Assembly (NCBI GenBank): GCA_946536955.1
Contig: CAMNFJ010000068.1
Coordinates: forward strand, 1-14,813
Length of the DNA stretch: 14,813 nucleotides
Direction: 5' to 3'
Source of the DNA: CAG-791 sp002394525
Lineage (GTDB): Bacteria; Bacillota; Clostridia; Lachnospirales; Lachnospiraceae
A model generated the notes under the pieces. That model was not told the DNA's origin and made no database searches. It saw only the letters and a list, made by a program, of their open reading frames with translations. Shown piece by piece: positions 5,255 through 12,541 of this stretch; positions within the stretch are counted from its first letter, which is position 1, and every line of letters starts with the position of its first letter. A program made the translations under genes and the position numbers.

Positions 5255-6667
5255 TCACGGATCGGCGGGCTCACGCCCGGCATCCAGTTCGAGGAAGTAT
5301 TCCTTTGACAGGCGGAAGACCGTGCCGGAGAGCAGGAAGACCGCGATCAGGTTGGGGATGACCATGAGACCGTTGAAGGTGTCCGAGATATCCCACAGAA
5401 GTCCCAGGTCCATGGTCGCTCCCACGATGGAGACCAGGGAATACAGTACCAGGAAGGGCCGGATCGTCCGGGTCCCGAAGAGGAATTCCACGCAGCGGGA
5501 GCCATAGAGCCCCCATCCGATCGTCGTGGAGAAGGCAAAGCAGATCAGGGCCACCGCGGTAAAGATCGAGACCCAGATCCCGTAGGAAGCCGTAAACCCG
5601 GAGATGGTCAGGTCCGCGCCCGCCGCCTGGCCGTAGACGATGTCGATACCGCTGCAGAGGATGACCATGGCCGTCAGCGTGCAGATCACGATCGTATCCG
5701 TGAACACCTCAAAGATCCCGAACAGGCCCTGGTGGACCGGATGTCCCGTATCCGCCGTCGCGTGCGCGATCGACCCGGTGCCCAGGCCCGCCTCGTTGGA
5801 AAAGATGCCGCGGGAGACGCCGCGCCGCATACTCACGAACATGGAACCGACCACACCGCCCGTAAAGGCCCGGGGATCAAAGGCTCCCGCAAAGATCGAA
5901 GCGAAAACACCGGGAACCCTGCCGATATGCATGAGGACTACACCCAGAGCCAGGAGAATATAAAAAATCGCCATAAAGGGCACCAGCTTTTCCGTGAAGC
6001 TGCCGATCCTCCGGATCCCTCCCAGAAGGACCCCGCCCACGCACAGGGCCAGCACAACGCCCAGCACCAGGTTGACCATTCCCAGGCTCCCGGCCTCCAG
6101 GATGTTATAGTTGATAAAGACCGCGTCGATGGCCGTCACGATCGTATTGATCTGGGTGGCATTGCCCGTCCCGAAGACAGCGATGGTCCCGAAGATCGAA
6201 AAGAGGACCGCAAGAAAATGCCATTTCTTCGACAGGCCGTTTTTAATAAAGTACATGGGTCCGCCGACCCAGTCCCCCTTGGCGTTGCGCTCGCGGAAAT
6301 GGACCGCCAGGACGACCTCGGAGTATTTCGTGCACATGCCCAGCAGGGCGGAGATCCACATCCAGAAGACCGCGCCGGGCCCCCCGATCGCGATCGCGCC
6401 CGCCACGCCGGCGATATTGCCCGTGCCGACCGTTCCAGCCAGCGCCGTACAGACCGCCTGGAAGGGCGTCATGGCGCCCTCCTCCGCCTCTTTTTTATCA
6501 AAGATCTTTCCCAGCGTCTGCCGGATTGCATAGACAAAGCGCCGGATCTGGATAAAACCCGTACCGATACTCAGGTAGAGGCCGACGCCGATGATGCAGA
6601 TCATGGCGGGGATTCCCCAGATAAAGCTGTTGACTTCGCCGTTAATGCTGCTGATAAGTTCAAGCAT
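5255..6667 (-). CDS. AGCS family alanine/glycine:cation symporter
   Basis: 470 residues, typical for sodium/alanine symporters (AlsT/DagA type). It is an integral membrane protein with roughly ten or eleven hydrophobic helices by eye. Family landmarks: a start region INSFIWG-like (NSFIWGIPAMICIIGVGLYLSI), ALAGTVGTGNIAGVAGAIAI (75-94), GGPGAVFWMW, GDWVGGPMYFI, and RRGVSRGIFSNEAGLGTGSI in the second half. It would import alanine, glycine or a related small amino acid with Na+ or H+; substrate choice cannot be read from sequence. The start is chosen for the conserved N-terminus and GGGGG 10 nt upstream. It has its own promoter (6709-6737), so it is separate from the glucosidase operon upstream. 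Confident family call. Confidence 0.93.
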   Translation of the reverse strand: MLELISSINGEVNSFIWGIPAMICIIGVGLYLSIGTGFIQIRRFVYAIRQTLGKIFDKKEAEEGAMTPFQAVCTALAGTVGTGNIAGVAGAIAIGGPGAVFWMWISALLGMCTKYSEVVLAVHFRERNAKGDWVGGPMYFIKNGLSKKWHFLAVLFSIFGTIAVFGTGNATQINTIVTAIDAVFINYNILEAGSLGMVNLVLGVVLALCVGGVLLGGIRRIGSFTEKLVPFMAIFYILLALGVVLMHIGRVPGVFASIFAGAFDPRAFTGGVVGSMFVSMRRGVSRGIFSNEAGLGTGSIAHATADTGHPVHQGLFGIFEVFTDTIVICTLTAMVILCSGIDIVYGQAAGADLTISGFTASYGIWVSIFTAVALICFAFSTTIGWGLYGSRCVEFLFGTRTIRPFLVLYSLVSIVGATMDLGLLWDISDTFNGLMVIPNLIAVFLLSGTVFRLSKEYFLELDAGREPADP

Positions 6668-6708
6668 ATATTCAAGTCCCCCTTTACTGATTTAACGCAT
6701 TGACACCT

Positions 6709-6737
6709 ATTATGCTTCATTCCGGTGCAAATCACAA
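6709..6737 (-). promoter_or_regulatory. Promoter of the AGCS symporter gene
   Basis: On the minus strand: -35 TTGTGA (6737-6732), a 17-bp spacer, and -10 CATAAT (6714-6709). An A-rich stretch (6738-6760 region) lies just upstream, like an UP element. Leader length is about 35-40 nt. Confidence 0.6.
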
Positions 6738-6789
6738 CTTTTTTCCAAATTTTTTCCTTATTCCGTTTATATAGAAACAATCGGCCCGA

Positions 6790-8583
6790 TCATACTCTGC
6801 CGGGACCGGGCGCGCCGGAGGCCGTGACCTTTCTCCAGACCTGCACTTCATAGGGCCTCAGAAAACCAGCCCGGGGTCCGCCGGCCTCCCCCGGCCTTCC
6901 TCCGGACGGATAATTGTCCAGCAGCAGCCGGAGCTTCCCGCCGCCCGCCCGGCAGTACCCGGCCGGAAGCCTGTACCGGCATCTCTTTTTCGAAAAAGAA
7001 CAGACCACCAGGATCCTGTCCTCTCCCCGGCAGCGTTCATACATAAAGACCCGGCCGTTCATGGGATACAGCTCCCGGTAGGTCCCCCACAGCAGGGTCT
7101 CCTCTTTTTTGCGCAGGGCCAGGCACTTCCGGTAAAAATTCAGGATGCTGCCGGGATCCTTCTCCTCCGCCTCCGCATTGACCCTCTTGTAATTGGAATT
7201 GATATAAAACCAGGGCCTGCCCGTGGTAAAACCGGCCCCCGGCCCCCCTGTCCACTGGACCGGGGTCCTGGCCGAATCCCTGGTCGAGATCTGGACCCTC
7301 TTCAGCCTCTTGTAGACAGGCTCCCACAGGAAAAAGCTGTTGTAGGCATTGCGGGCCGACACATCGATATACTGGTCGATGGAGTCCAGGGCGATATTGG
7401 TCATGCCCAGCTCCTGCCCCTGATAGAGAAAGGGCGTCCCCCGCTGAAAGATATAGGCGGCCGCCAGCATGGTGCCCGACTCGCGCCAGTACTCCTCGTT
7501 CCCGTACCTGCTGATCACCCTGGGATGGTCGTGGTTCTCCAGATACAGGGCATTCCAGGCCATGCAGCCATGCCTGTCCCTGCCTTTTTTCTTCCGGCTC
7601 CTGCCCGGCCTCCGGTCCCCCTGCAGGCCGTACTGCCATTTGGAAAAAGCCCTCCTGAGCTTCCAGAGCCAGAAACCGTGGTTGAGATACTCGGTCATAA
7701 AGCAGTCCGCCATCATGGTGTCGAACTGGATCAGCATATCCAGGACCCGGTCTTTTCCCCCGATGTAGGTCAGGGCTCTGCGGACCCCCGTGTAGGGCGC
7801 CTCCCCGATCTGGACCGCCCCGTATTCCAGGGCCACCTCGCGGAACTCCTCCAGATAATCGTGGAGATTGGGACCGTCCTTGTAATAGGGCAGGCCGTTG
7901 ATGGCCGGGACAAAGGGGAGGCCGTCCGGAAGGTCCCTGACCTTGGAAATGAAGTTGATCACATCCTCCCGGAAGCCATCCACCCCCATGTCCAGCCAGA
8001 AGCGCATGATGTCCTTTACCTCCTCCCGGACCCTGGGATTGTCCATATTGAGATCCGGCTGCCTCCTGGCAAAAATATGCAGGTAATACTGGCCGCGCTG
8101 CTCATTGTACTCCCAGGCCAGGCCCTCAAACTGGCTGAACCAGTTATTGGGGGGACGATGCCCGCCCTGCCCGCGGCCCGGCAGGACGGGGTCCCGCCAG
8201 ATATAATAGTCGCTGTAGGGGTTGTCCCTGCCCTTGCAGGATTCGATAAACCAGGGATGCTGGTCCGACGTGTGGTTGATCACCAGGTCCAGCAGGACCT
8301 TGAGGCCCAGCTCATGGGCCCTGTCCAGGACCTTTTTGAACTGATCCAGGGTCCCGTAGTCCGGGTGGATATTTTTATAGTCGGAAATATCATAGCCGTA
8401 ATCCGCATTGGGCGATGGATAGATGGGGCTGAACCAGATGGCGTCCACCCCCAGGGATTTTATGTAGTCCAGCTTGTCATAAACCCCGTAGAGGTCTCCG
8501 ATCCCGTCGCCGTTGCCGTCGCAAAAGCTCCTGACCCAGATCTGATAAAATGACATTTTCCGATAATCAAACTGTTTTTTCAC
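6790..8583 (-). CDS. GH13 alpha-glucosidase, probably oligo-1,6-glucosidase
   Basis: 597 residues, somewhat above the usual 550-560. All GH13 regions are present: DLVINHTSDQHPWF (99-112), GVDGFREDVINFI (200-212, nucleophile Asp207), VQIGEAP (acid/base Glu261) and LENHDHPR (Asp352). QPDLN (175-179) is the oligo-1,6-glucosidase subfamily mark. Val208 after the nucleophile is the residue associated with alpha-1,6 preference; Ala or Thr there goes with alpha-1,4. There is no signal peptide, so it should act in the cytoplasm on imported isomalto- or other small oligosaccharides. Odd points: a very basic insert at 322-340 (QGDRRPGRSRKKKGRDRHG) just before the Asp352 region, and a Gly/Pro/Arg-rich C-terminal tail. 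The start is GTG with a weak ribosome site; Met10 is an alternative without one. Third gene of the MATE-GT4-GH13 set. Confidence 0.9.
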   Translation of the reverse strand: MKKQFDYRKMSFYQIWVRSFCDGNGDGIGDLYGVYDKLDYIKSLGVDAIWFSPIYPSPNADYGYDISDYKNIHPDYGTLDQFKKVLDRAHELGLKVLLDLVINHTSDQHPWFIESCKGRDNPYSDYYIWRDPVLPGRGQGGHRPPNNWFSQFEGLAWEYNEQRGQYYLHIFARRQPDLNMDNPRVREEVKDIMRFWLDMGVDGFREDVINFISKVRDLPDGLPFVPAINGLPYYKDGPNLHDYLEEFREVALEYGAVQIGEAPYTGVRRALTYIGGKDRVLDMLIQFDTMMADCFMTEYLNHGFWLWKLRRAFSKWQYGLQGDRRPGRSRKKKGRDRHGCMAWNALYLENHDHPRVISRYGNEEYWRESGTMLAAAYIFQRGTPFLYQGQELGMTNIALDSIDQYIDVSARNAYNSFFLWEPVYKRLKRVQISTRDSARTPVQWTGGPGAGFTTGRPWFYINSNYKRVNAEAEEKDPGSILNFYRKCLALRKKEETLLWGTYRELYPMNGRVFMYERCRGEDRILVVCSFSKKRCRYRLPAGYCRAGGGKLRLLLDNYPSGGRPGEAGGPRAGFLRPYEVQVWRKVTASGAPGPGRV

Positions 8584-8593
8584 TTTTTATCCA

Positions 8594-8722
8594 GCCTCTG
8601 CCTGTATCATCCCCGCCTCGCCGCGGGGCCAAACAAGCCTCTCTCTGTCTGCAGCATCCACGTTTCGCCGCGGGGCCTGTCATGGTCTCTCCGCCTGCAC
8701 CGTCCCCGCTCCGCCGGGGCCC
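8594..8722. repeat. Three GC-rich 46-47-bp tandem repeats between GT4 and GH13 genes
   Basis: The 140-bp gap is made of three imperfect direct repeats, each running from a CTCT/CTGCCTG-like pyrimidine part to a GC core. Cores begin at 8611 (CCCCGCCTCGCCGCGGGGCC), 8658 (CCACGTTTCGCCGCGGGGCC) and 8704 (CCCCGCTCCGCCGGGGCC). The first and third cores can form a CCCCG/CGGGG hairpin on either strand. Placed inside an apparent operon, these could tune translation or mRNA decay between the two genes. Confidence 0.7.
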
Positions 8723-8723
8723 G

Positions 8724-10310
8724 TCAGTTCACTTCATCTGATGGCTTTTCCGCAGGACTGTCCACAGATTTTTTCACTGTCCTCTTCAGGCCGGAATAAC
8801 CCGAGCTCAGGGCGGTCCCCGCATCCCGGATCTCCTCCCGGACGGCGTTTTTCATCTCCGCGCGTACATCGCTCATCCTGGTCCGGGCATTGCGGATCCC
8901 GGTCCGCACCGATTCCATCTCGCTGCGCATCTCCTCCGCCACCCTGTTCCAGAAGAGCTCGGACCGGTCCGTCTCCTCCTGGAAGTTCTCCAGCATGCCC
9001 ACGGCGGACTCCCGGAAGCCCCCCATCATCTCCCGTCCCAAATTCCGGATCTTTTCGTACTCCTCCACATTGCGGGATACCATGGACACCAGCAGGTCCG
9101 AGGCCTGCTTTTTGCGCCGGGGCAGGATCCCCTTTTCCTTTCTGGCCAGGATATGTTCATATCTGCGGTAGGCAAGGGCCACGGCGTCCTGCCAGGACAG
9201 GTAGATCTCCTCCATGGCCCGCTGCCCCACCTCGTGCAGGTGGCCGGAATGGCCCAGGGTCCTCTCCAGAAAAGCCGCCATGGCCTCAGCCGACTCATCG
9301 ATGATAAAGCCGTTGCGGTCATCCGTGATCCCCTCGGCCGCGCAGGAATCCCTGATCAGGACACTGGCCAGCCCGCAGGCCGCCGCCTCGCGGACGACCA
9401 GGCCGTTGGTATCAAAGGTCGACGGGAACAAAAAGAGGTCCGCCCGGGTATTCCAGGCCCGGAGCTCGTCGCGGTCATAGACCGGCCCGGTAAAAATGCA
9501 CTTTGCCGGCCCGCCTTCGCCGCCCATAAGCCCCAGCTCCCGCGCCCGGCTCTCCAGCAGCTCCCGGTCCGGCCCCTTGCCGACAAAGACCATGCGGAAG
9601 TCCTTTCCCTTGTCCGCCAGCATCTTCAGGGCGTCCAGGATGATAGGAAGACCCTTGTAGGTGATCAGGCGGCCGACATAGAGCCATACCGGCACCCCGT
9701 CCGGCAGATCATAGCCCTCCGTGACCTTTTTCACCTGCTCCTCATCGACGCGGCCGCGGGCAAAATCCACCCCGTTGGACATGACCCGGTAATCCCCCTG
9801 AAAGCCCAGCGCCTTCAGGCTCTCCCCTGCACCCCGGCTGACCACCCAGATATCATCACAGGCCTCGATGTTTTTGACCATGGCCCGGATTCCCTCCTCG
9901 GCGACCGCCCGAATCTTCATCTCCCTGCGCAGGTCGATGTCATATTTCGTGTGATAAGTAAAAATGATCGGGGCGCCGGTCGTCTCGCGCAGGACCCTGG
10001 CCATGATGGTCGCCGTGGCCGGGCAGTGGGCATGGATGATATCCGGCTCAAAATCCGTCATTTCCGCGATCGCCCTGCCGGAGACCGGATTTCCCGTGCG
10101 GTAACCGTTCATCACAGACGCGGTATCAAAGCTGGGATAGGCCACGACCCGGTAGGGGTAGGAACCATACTGCCCTCCCGGATATCTGGGCGTCCCCACC
10201 ATGACCTCCGCCCCGTGATCCCGCATCAGATAATTTGCATAATTCATGACCACATTGACAGTTCCGTCAATGACCGGCGGAAAGGCTTCATTCAACAGAC
10301 TGACCTTCAT
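8724..10310 (-). CDS. GT4 family glycosyltransferase with helical C-terminal extension
   Basis: 528 residues, longer than the usual 380-420. The N-terminal half of a GT-B fold opens MKVSLLNEAFPPVIDGTVNV, with PDIIHAH (89-95) and FTYHTKYD (117-124). The donor half has SNGVD (178-182), YVGRLITYKG (211-220; Arg213 and Lys219 would hold the nucleotide-sugar phosphates) and FDTNGLVVREAAACG (299-313). The EX7E motif is D300-x7-E308, Asp replacing the first Glu. The region resembles diacylglycerol glucosyltransferases and other lipid or polymer GT4 enzymes. Residues about 400-528 are charged and helical, possibly coiled coil, with no membrane helix, and could mediate membrane contact or oligomerisation. 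AGGAGGT 5 nt upstream fixes the start. It lies 66 nt after the MATE gene on the same strand. Acceptor and sugar are not readable. Confidence 0.88.
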   Translation of the reverse strand: MKVSLLNEAFPPVIDGTVNVVMNYANYLMRDHGAEVMVGTPRYPGGQYGSYPYRVVAYPSFDTASVMNGYRTGNPVSGRAIAEMTDFEPDIIHAHCPATATIMARVLRETTGAPIIFTYHTKYDIDLRREMKIRAVAEEGIRAMVKNIEACDDIWVVSRGAGESLKALGFQGDYRVMSNGVDFARGRVDEEQVKKVTEGYDLPDGVPVWLYVGRLITYKGLPIILDALKMLADKGKDFRMVFVGKGPDRELLESRARELGLMGGEGGPAKCIFTGPVYDRDELRAWNTRADLFLFPSTFDTNGLVVREAAACGLASVLIRDSCAAEGITDDRNGFIIDESAEAMAAFLERTLGHSGHLHEVGQRAMEEIYLSWQDAVALAYRRYEHILARKEKGILPRRKKQASDLLVSMVSRNVEEYEKIRNLGREMMGGFRESAVGMLENFQEETDRSELFWNRVAEEMRSEMESVRTGIRNARTRMSDVRAEMKNAVREEIRDAGTALSSGYSGLKRTVKKSVDSPAEKPSDEVN

Positions 10311-10376
10311 TTCTTACCTCCTGCAGATCTCCTCTGCCACACTGTCATCCTGCGCCGGCACCGGCCCGCTGCAGAG

Positions 10377-11750
10377 CTATTTCCCGGTATCCTCCCTCCG
10401 GATCATGCCCAGCAAAAGCGAGACCGAGACCGCCATCATGACCAATTCCGTACAAGGCTGCGCCCAGATCATGCCGCCGAACCCGAAGACCCGGTCCAGG
10501 ATCAGCAGAAGCGGGACATAGAGCCCGAACTGGCGCACCAGGGTGATGGCAAAGGCGTACTGCGGCTTTCCCATGGCCTGGAAGGAAGTCCGGCTCATGG
10601 ATACCGCCCCCACAAAGGGCAGGATGCACATGATCGCGCGCAGGACCCTGCTGCCGGTCGCGATCACCTCCGGAGATTCCGTAAAAATGCCGACCAGCTG
10701 GGGGGCGGCGATCCCGCAGACCGCCATGACACAGAGCTCCGTCCCGCTGACGACCATGATCCCGGCCCGCAGGATCTCCTTCATGCGCCCGTAATTGCCC
10801 GCCCCGTAATTATAGCCCATCAGAGGCTGTGTACCCGCCGCAAAGCCCTGGTAGATATAATTCCCCGGCGAGAGGACTTTCTGGGCGATCCCCATGGCGG
10901 CGACCGTCAGCTCCCCATAAGCGACGGCCAGATTGTTGTTGACGATATAGGCTGTCGTCGTCAGCAGGGTCTCCAGCGTCGCCGGCACGCCCACCCAGAA
11001 GATCTCCCTCAGGATCTCCCCCGTCGGCTTCAGAAAGCGCACAGCAGGCCTCAGAAGCGTCTTTCCGCTCCCGTACATCCACAGGGACACAGCCATCCCC
11101 GCCGCGTTTCCCAGGATCGTCGCGACAGCCGCCCCCCGGATCTCCATCCCGAAGGCAAAAATAAACAGGGGATCCAGGACGATATTGACGGCCGTCCCCG
11201 TGACCATCCCCGCGACGGAAAGCTTCACCGAGCCCTCGCTTCTGAGCAGCTGGCCCAGCGTATAATTGCCCATGGTAAACAGACTCCCCAGCAGGATGAT
11301 CCCGGTATACTGCTGCGTATAGAGAAAGGTGTTGGACCGGGCCCCCAGCCCCCGCACGATCTGCGGCAGAAAAACCATCCCGATACAGGCAGCCAGAAAG
11401 CTGTTGACGACCGTCAGTACAAAACCGGCCGTCAGCGTGTGCCTGGCCTTGTCCTCGTCCCCCGCGCCCAGACTCCTGGCGATCAGAGACGAAGCCCCCG
11501 TCCCGATCATATTGGAGATCGCGACGGAGACCATCATGACAGGATAGGCCAGATTGACCGCCGCCAACTGGTAATCGTCCCTCATCAGGCCGATGAAATA
11601 AGTGTCCACCAGATTGTAGAGCGCCATGATCATCATGCCCGCGATCAGGGGCACTCCCATTTTCACGACCGCCCTGACCGGCTCCTCCCGGCTGAGCGTA
11701 TAGATCCGCCGGTCCTCCTTCTCCCTCTCCTTCACCTTTTCTGAACTCAT
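10377..11750 (-). CDS. MATE family efflux transporter
   Basis: 457 residues with about twelve hydrophobic segments in two similar halves. Typical MATE features: MGVPLIAGMMIMALYNLVDT (32-51), YFIGLM following it, GTGASSLIARSLGAGDEDKA in the first half, and TQPLMGYNYGAGNYGRMKEI in the second half. It is closest in outline to MepA-type Na+- or H+-coupled exporters of Bacillota. The first 27 residues are charged and cytosolic. The cargo may be cationic drugs or, given its place at the head of an operon with a glycosyltransferase and a glucosidase, a metabolite or glycan precursor; the second idea is inference only. GGGAAGG lies 12-18 nt and AAAGAAG 4-10 nt upstream of the ATG. A near-consensus promoter is at 11799-11827. 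Confidence 0.92.
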   Translation of the reverse strand: MSSEKVKEREKEDRRIYTLSREEPVRAVVKMGVPLIAGMMIMALYNLVDTYFIGLMRDDYQLAAVNLAYPVMMVSVAISNMIGTGASSLIARSLGAGDEDKARHTLTAGFVLTVVNSFLAACIGMVFLPQIVRGLGARSNTFLYTQQYTGIILLGSLFTMGNYTLGQLLRSEGSVKLSVAGMVTGTAVNIVLDPLFIFAFGMEIRGAAVATILGNAAGMAVSLWMYGSGKTLLRPAVRFLKPTGEILREIFWVGVPATLETLLTTTAYIVNNNLAVAYGELTVAAMGIAQKVLSPGNYIYQGFAAGTQPLMGYNYGAGNYGRMKEILRAGIMVVSGTELCVMAVCGIAAPQLVGIFTESPEVIATGSRVLRAIMCILPFVGAVSMSRTSFQAMGKPQYAFAITLVRQFGLYVPLLLILDRVFGFGGMIWAQPCTELVMMAVSVSLLLGMIRREDTGK

Positions 11751-11798
11751 GATCTTCTTTACCTTCCCTGAAGTAATGACAAATGCTGTAATTTAACT

Positions 11799-11827
11799 AT
11801 CCTATTTTTTTCCAATCTTTCTGTCAA
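11799..11827 (-). promoter_or_regulatory. Promoter of the MATE-GT4-GH13 set
   Basis: On the minus strand: consensus -35 TTGACA (11827-11822), a 17-bp A-rich spacer, and -10 TAGGAT (11804-11799). Leader length is about 42 nt. The fold-back element begins 12 bp upstream of the -35 box. Confidence 0.72.
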
Positions 11828-11838
11828 GTGGATGAGGG

Positions 11839-12130
11839 TTTGCAGGGGGAGGACGAGCCGGGCATGCGCACATCCTTTGGCCAATGCTCCTCTTCGCACA
11901 GATGCACTAAGATGTGAATCGTTCGCCGGGAGGGCAATGTCCGAACTCGCATCCCGTGTTGAAGACACGGTCTGCTCAAACAGGCGGACAATAAATGCCC
12001 GGCTGTGAGAGCCGGGCATTTAACCCTCCCGGCTTCACGATGTCCCATCAAGTGCATCTAAGTGCTCATCGCAAGCATGGCCGCCAGGATGTGCGCATGC
12101 CTCGGCTCTGATTGCGCCTCCCCCTGCAAA
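11839..12130. repeat. Fold-back element A (292 bp imperfect inverted repeat)
   Basis: A giant imperfect hairpin. The ends are a perfect 14-bp inverted repeat (11839-11852 with 12117-12130). Further in is a perfect 16-bp pair, GGCATGCGCACATCCT (11861-11876) with 12086-12101. Weaker pairing (GATGCACT, TTCGC blocks) then leads into the core stem at 11925. The midpoint of the arms coincides with the midpoint of the core. No open reading frame looks protein-like and no transposase is present. It lies outside both flanking predicted transcripts. It looks like a MITE- or REP-like mobile repeat, or the gene of a highly structured RNA. Confidence 0.8.
11925..12033. ncRNA. Structured core of element A (candidate RNA or ssDNA fold)
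   Basis: Four perfect helices: P1 GCCGGGAGGG (11925-11934) with 12024-12033; P2 TGTCCG (11938-11943) with 11985-11990; P3 CCGTGT (11954-11959) with 11965-11970, loop TGAAG; P4, 13 bp, 11992-12004 with 12010-12022, loop GTGAG. P2 encloses P3, and P1 encloses all. The second copy (12328-12430) keeps the same loops while stem pairs covary. Strand of any transcript is unknown and no promoter was identified. I do not recognise it as a named RNA family. Confidence 0.45.
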
Positions 12131-12233
12131 GGGGGAAGGTTAGGGGCCGGCCCTTCGGTCCGGGACGTCATTACGGAGCAGTTAGCATGATTGAGAGATA
12201 AATGCGGCAGGCAGCCGCACTCATTCTCTTTAT
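12131..12233. other. Spacer between the two fold-back elements
   Basis: 103 bp without a gene. TGCGGC (12203-12208) pairs with GCCGCA (12214-12219) around a 5-nt loop, with an outer GAGA/TCTC pair. A second small dyad, CCGG...CCGG, spans about 12147-12163. On the plus strand the first hairpin is followed by CATTCTCTTTATTT, which could act as a weak terminator. Confidence 0.35.
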
Positions 12234-12534
12234 TTGCCGGGGGAGCGGGAATCAGGGCCTCAGCGGATCCGTCCCGGCGGACATGATGTGATGAGCGCTG
12301 GAGCTTCTTGGCGAAGCGGATGCGGGAGGGCGGGTCAATTTCCCGGCTCTCACAGCCGGGAAATTGTTGTCCGCATGTCTGAGCAGACCGTGTCTTCAAC
12401 ACGGGATGCGAGTTCGGACATTGCCCGCCCGGAGCAGACGCGAGCCTTAGCAGCTCCGCGCGAAGAGCTTTCATGTCCAAGGGACGGATCCGCTGAGGCC
12501 CGTCCTCTCCTCTCGCATCCCCTCCCCTCGGCAA
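12234..12534. repeat. Fold-back element B (301 bp imperfect inverted repeat, inverted relative to A)
   Basis: Ends pair as TTGCC-GGGGGAG (from 12234) with the inverse CTCCCCTCGGCAA (to 12534). A perfect 21-bp inverted repeat lies at 12255-12275 and 12481-12501, followed inward by GGACATG/CATGTCC. The core sits at the exact centre. Its right arm read on the minus strand matches the left arm of element A: TCCCTTGGACATG then CTCTTCGC here, TCCTTTGGCCAATG then CTCTTCGC there. The two are therefore one family. The core is about 90% identical to that of A but the outer arms have diverged much further. Confidence 0.8.
12328..12430. ncRNA. Structured core of element B (candidate RNA or ssDNA fold)
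   Basis: Same helices as in A, on the opposite strand: P1 GGGCGGG (12328-12334) with CCCGCCC (12424-12430); P4, 13 bp, 12336-12348 with 12354-12366, loop CTCAC; P2 TGTCCG (12368-12373) with 12415-12420; P3 CCGTGT (12388-12393) with 12399-12404, loop CTTCA. Compared with A, one pair in P1 and three in P4 change on both sides, so pairing is kept. No promoter was identified. Confidence 0.45.
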
Positions 12535-12541
12535 GCCCGAT

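Noticed and set aside
5732..6703. 323-codon plus-strand ORF opposite the AGCS gene
   Set aside because: Same antisense shadow effect; the product is Asp/Arg/His-rich without a fold, while the minus strand encodes a recognisable transporter.
9153..11744. 863-codon plus-strand ORF opposite the GT4 and MATE genes
   Set aside because: A shadow of GC-rich coding on the minus strand. Its product is rich in His, Asp, Arg and Pro with no domain, and the minus-strand genes have clear families and ribosome sites.
12058..12534. 158-codon minus-strand ORF, and the plus-strand frame from 12234 leading into the thioesterase
   Set aside because: Both run through the fold-back elements, have low-complexity composition and no ribosome site. 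The thioesterase promoter lies downstream of 12234, so the longer start cannot be used.
11839..12534. CRISPR array or phage attachment site
   Set aside because: There are only two copies, in inverted orientation, with no regular spacers, no cas genes and no integrase.
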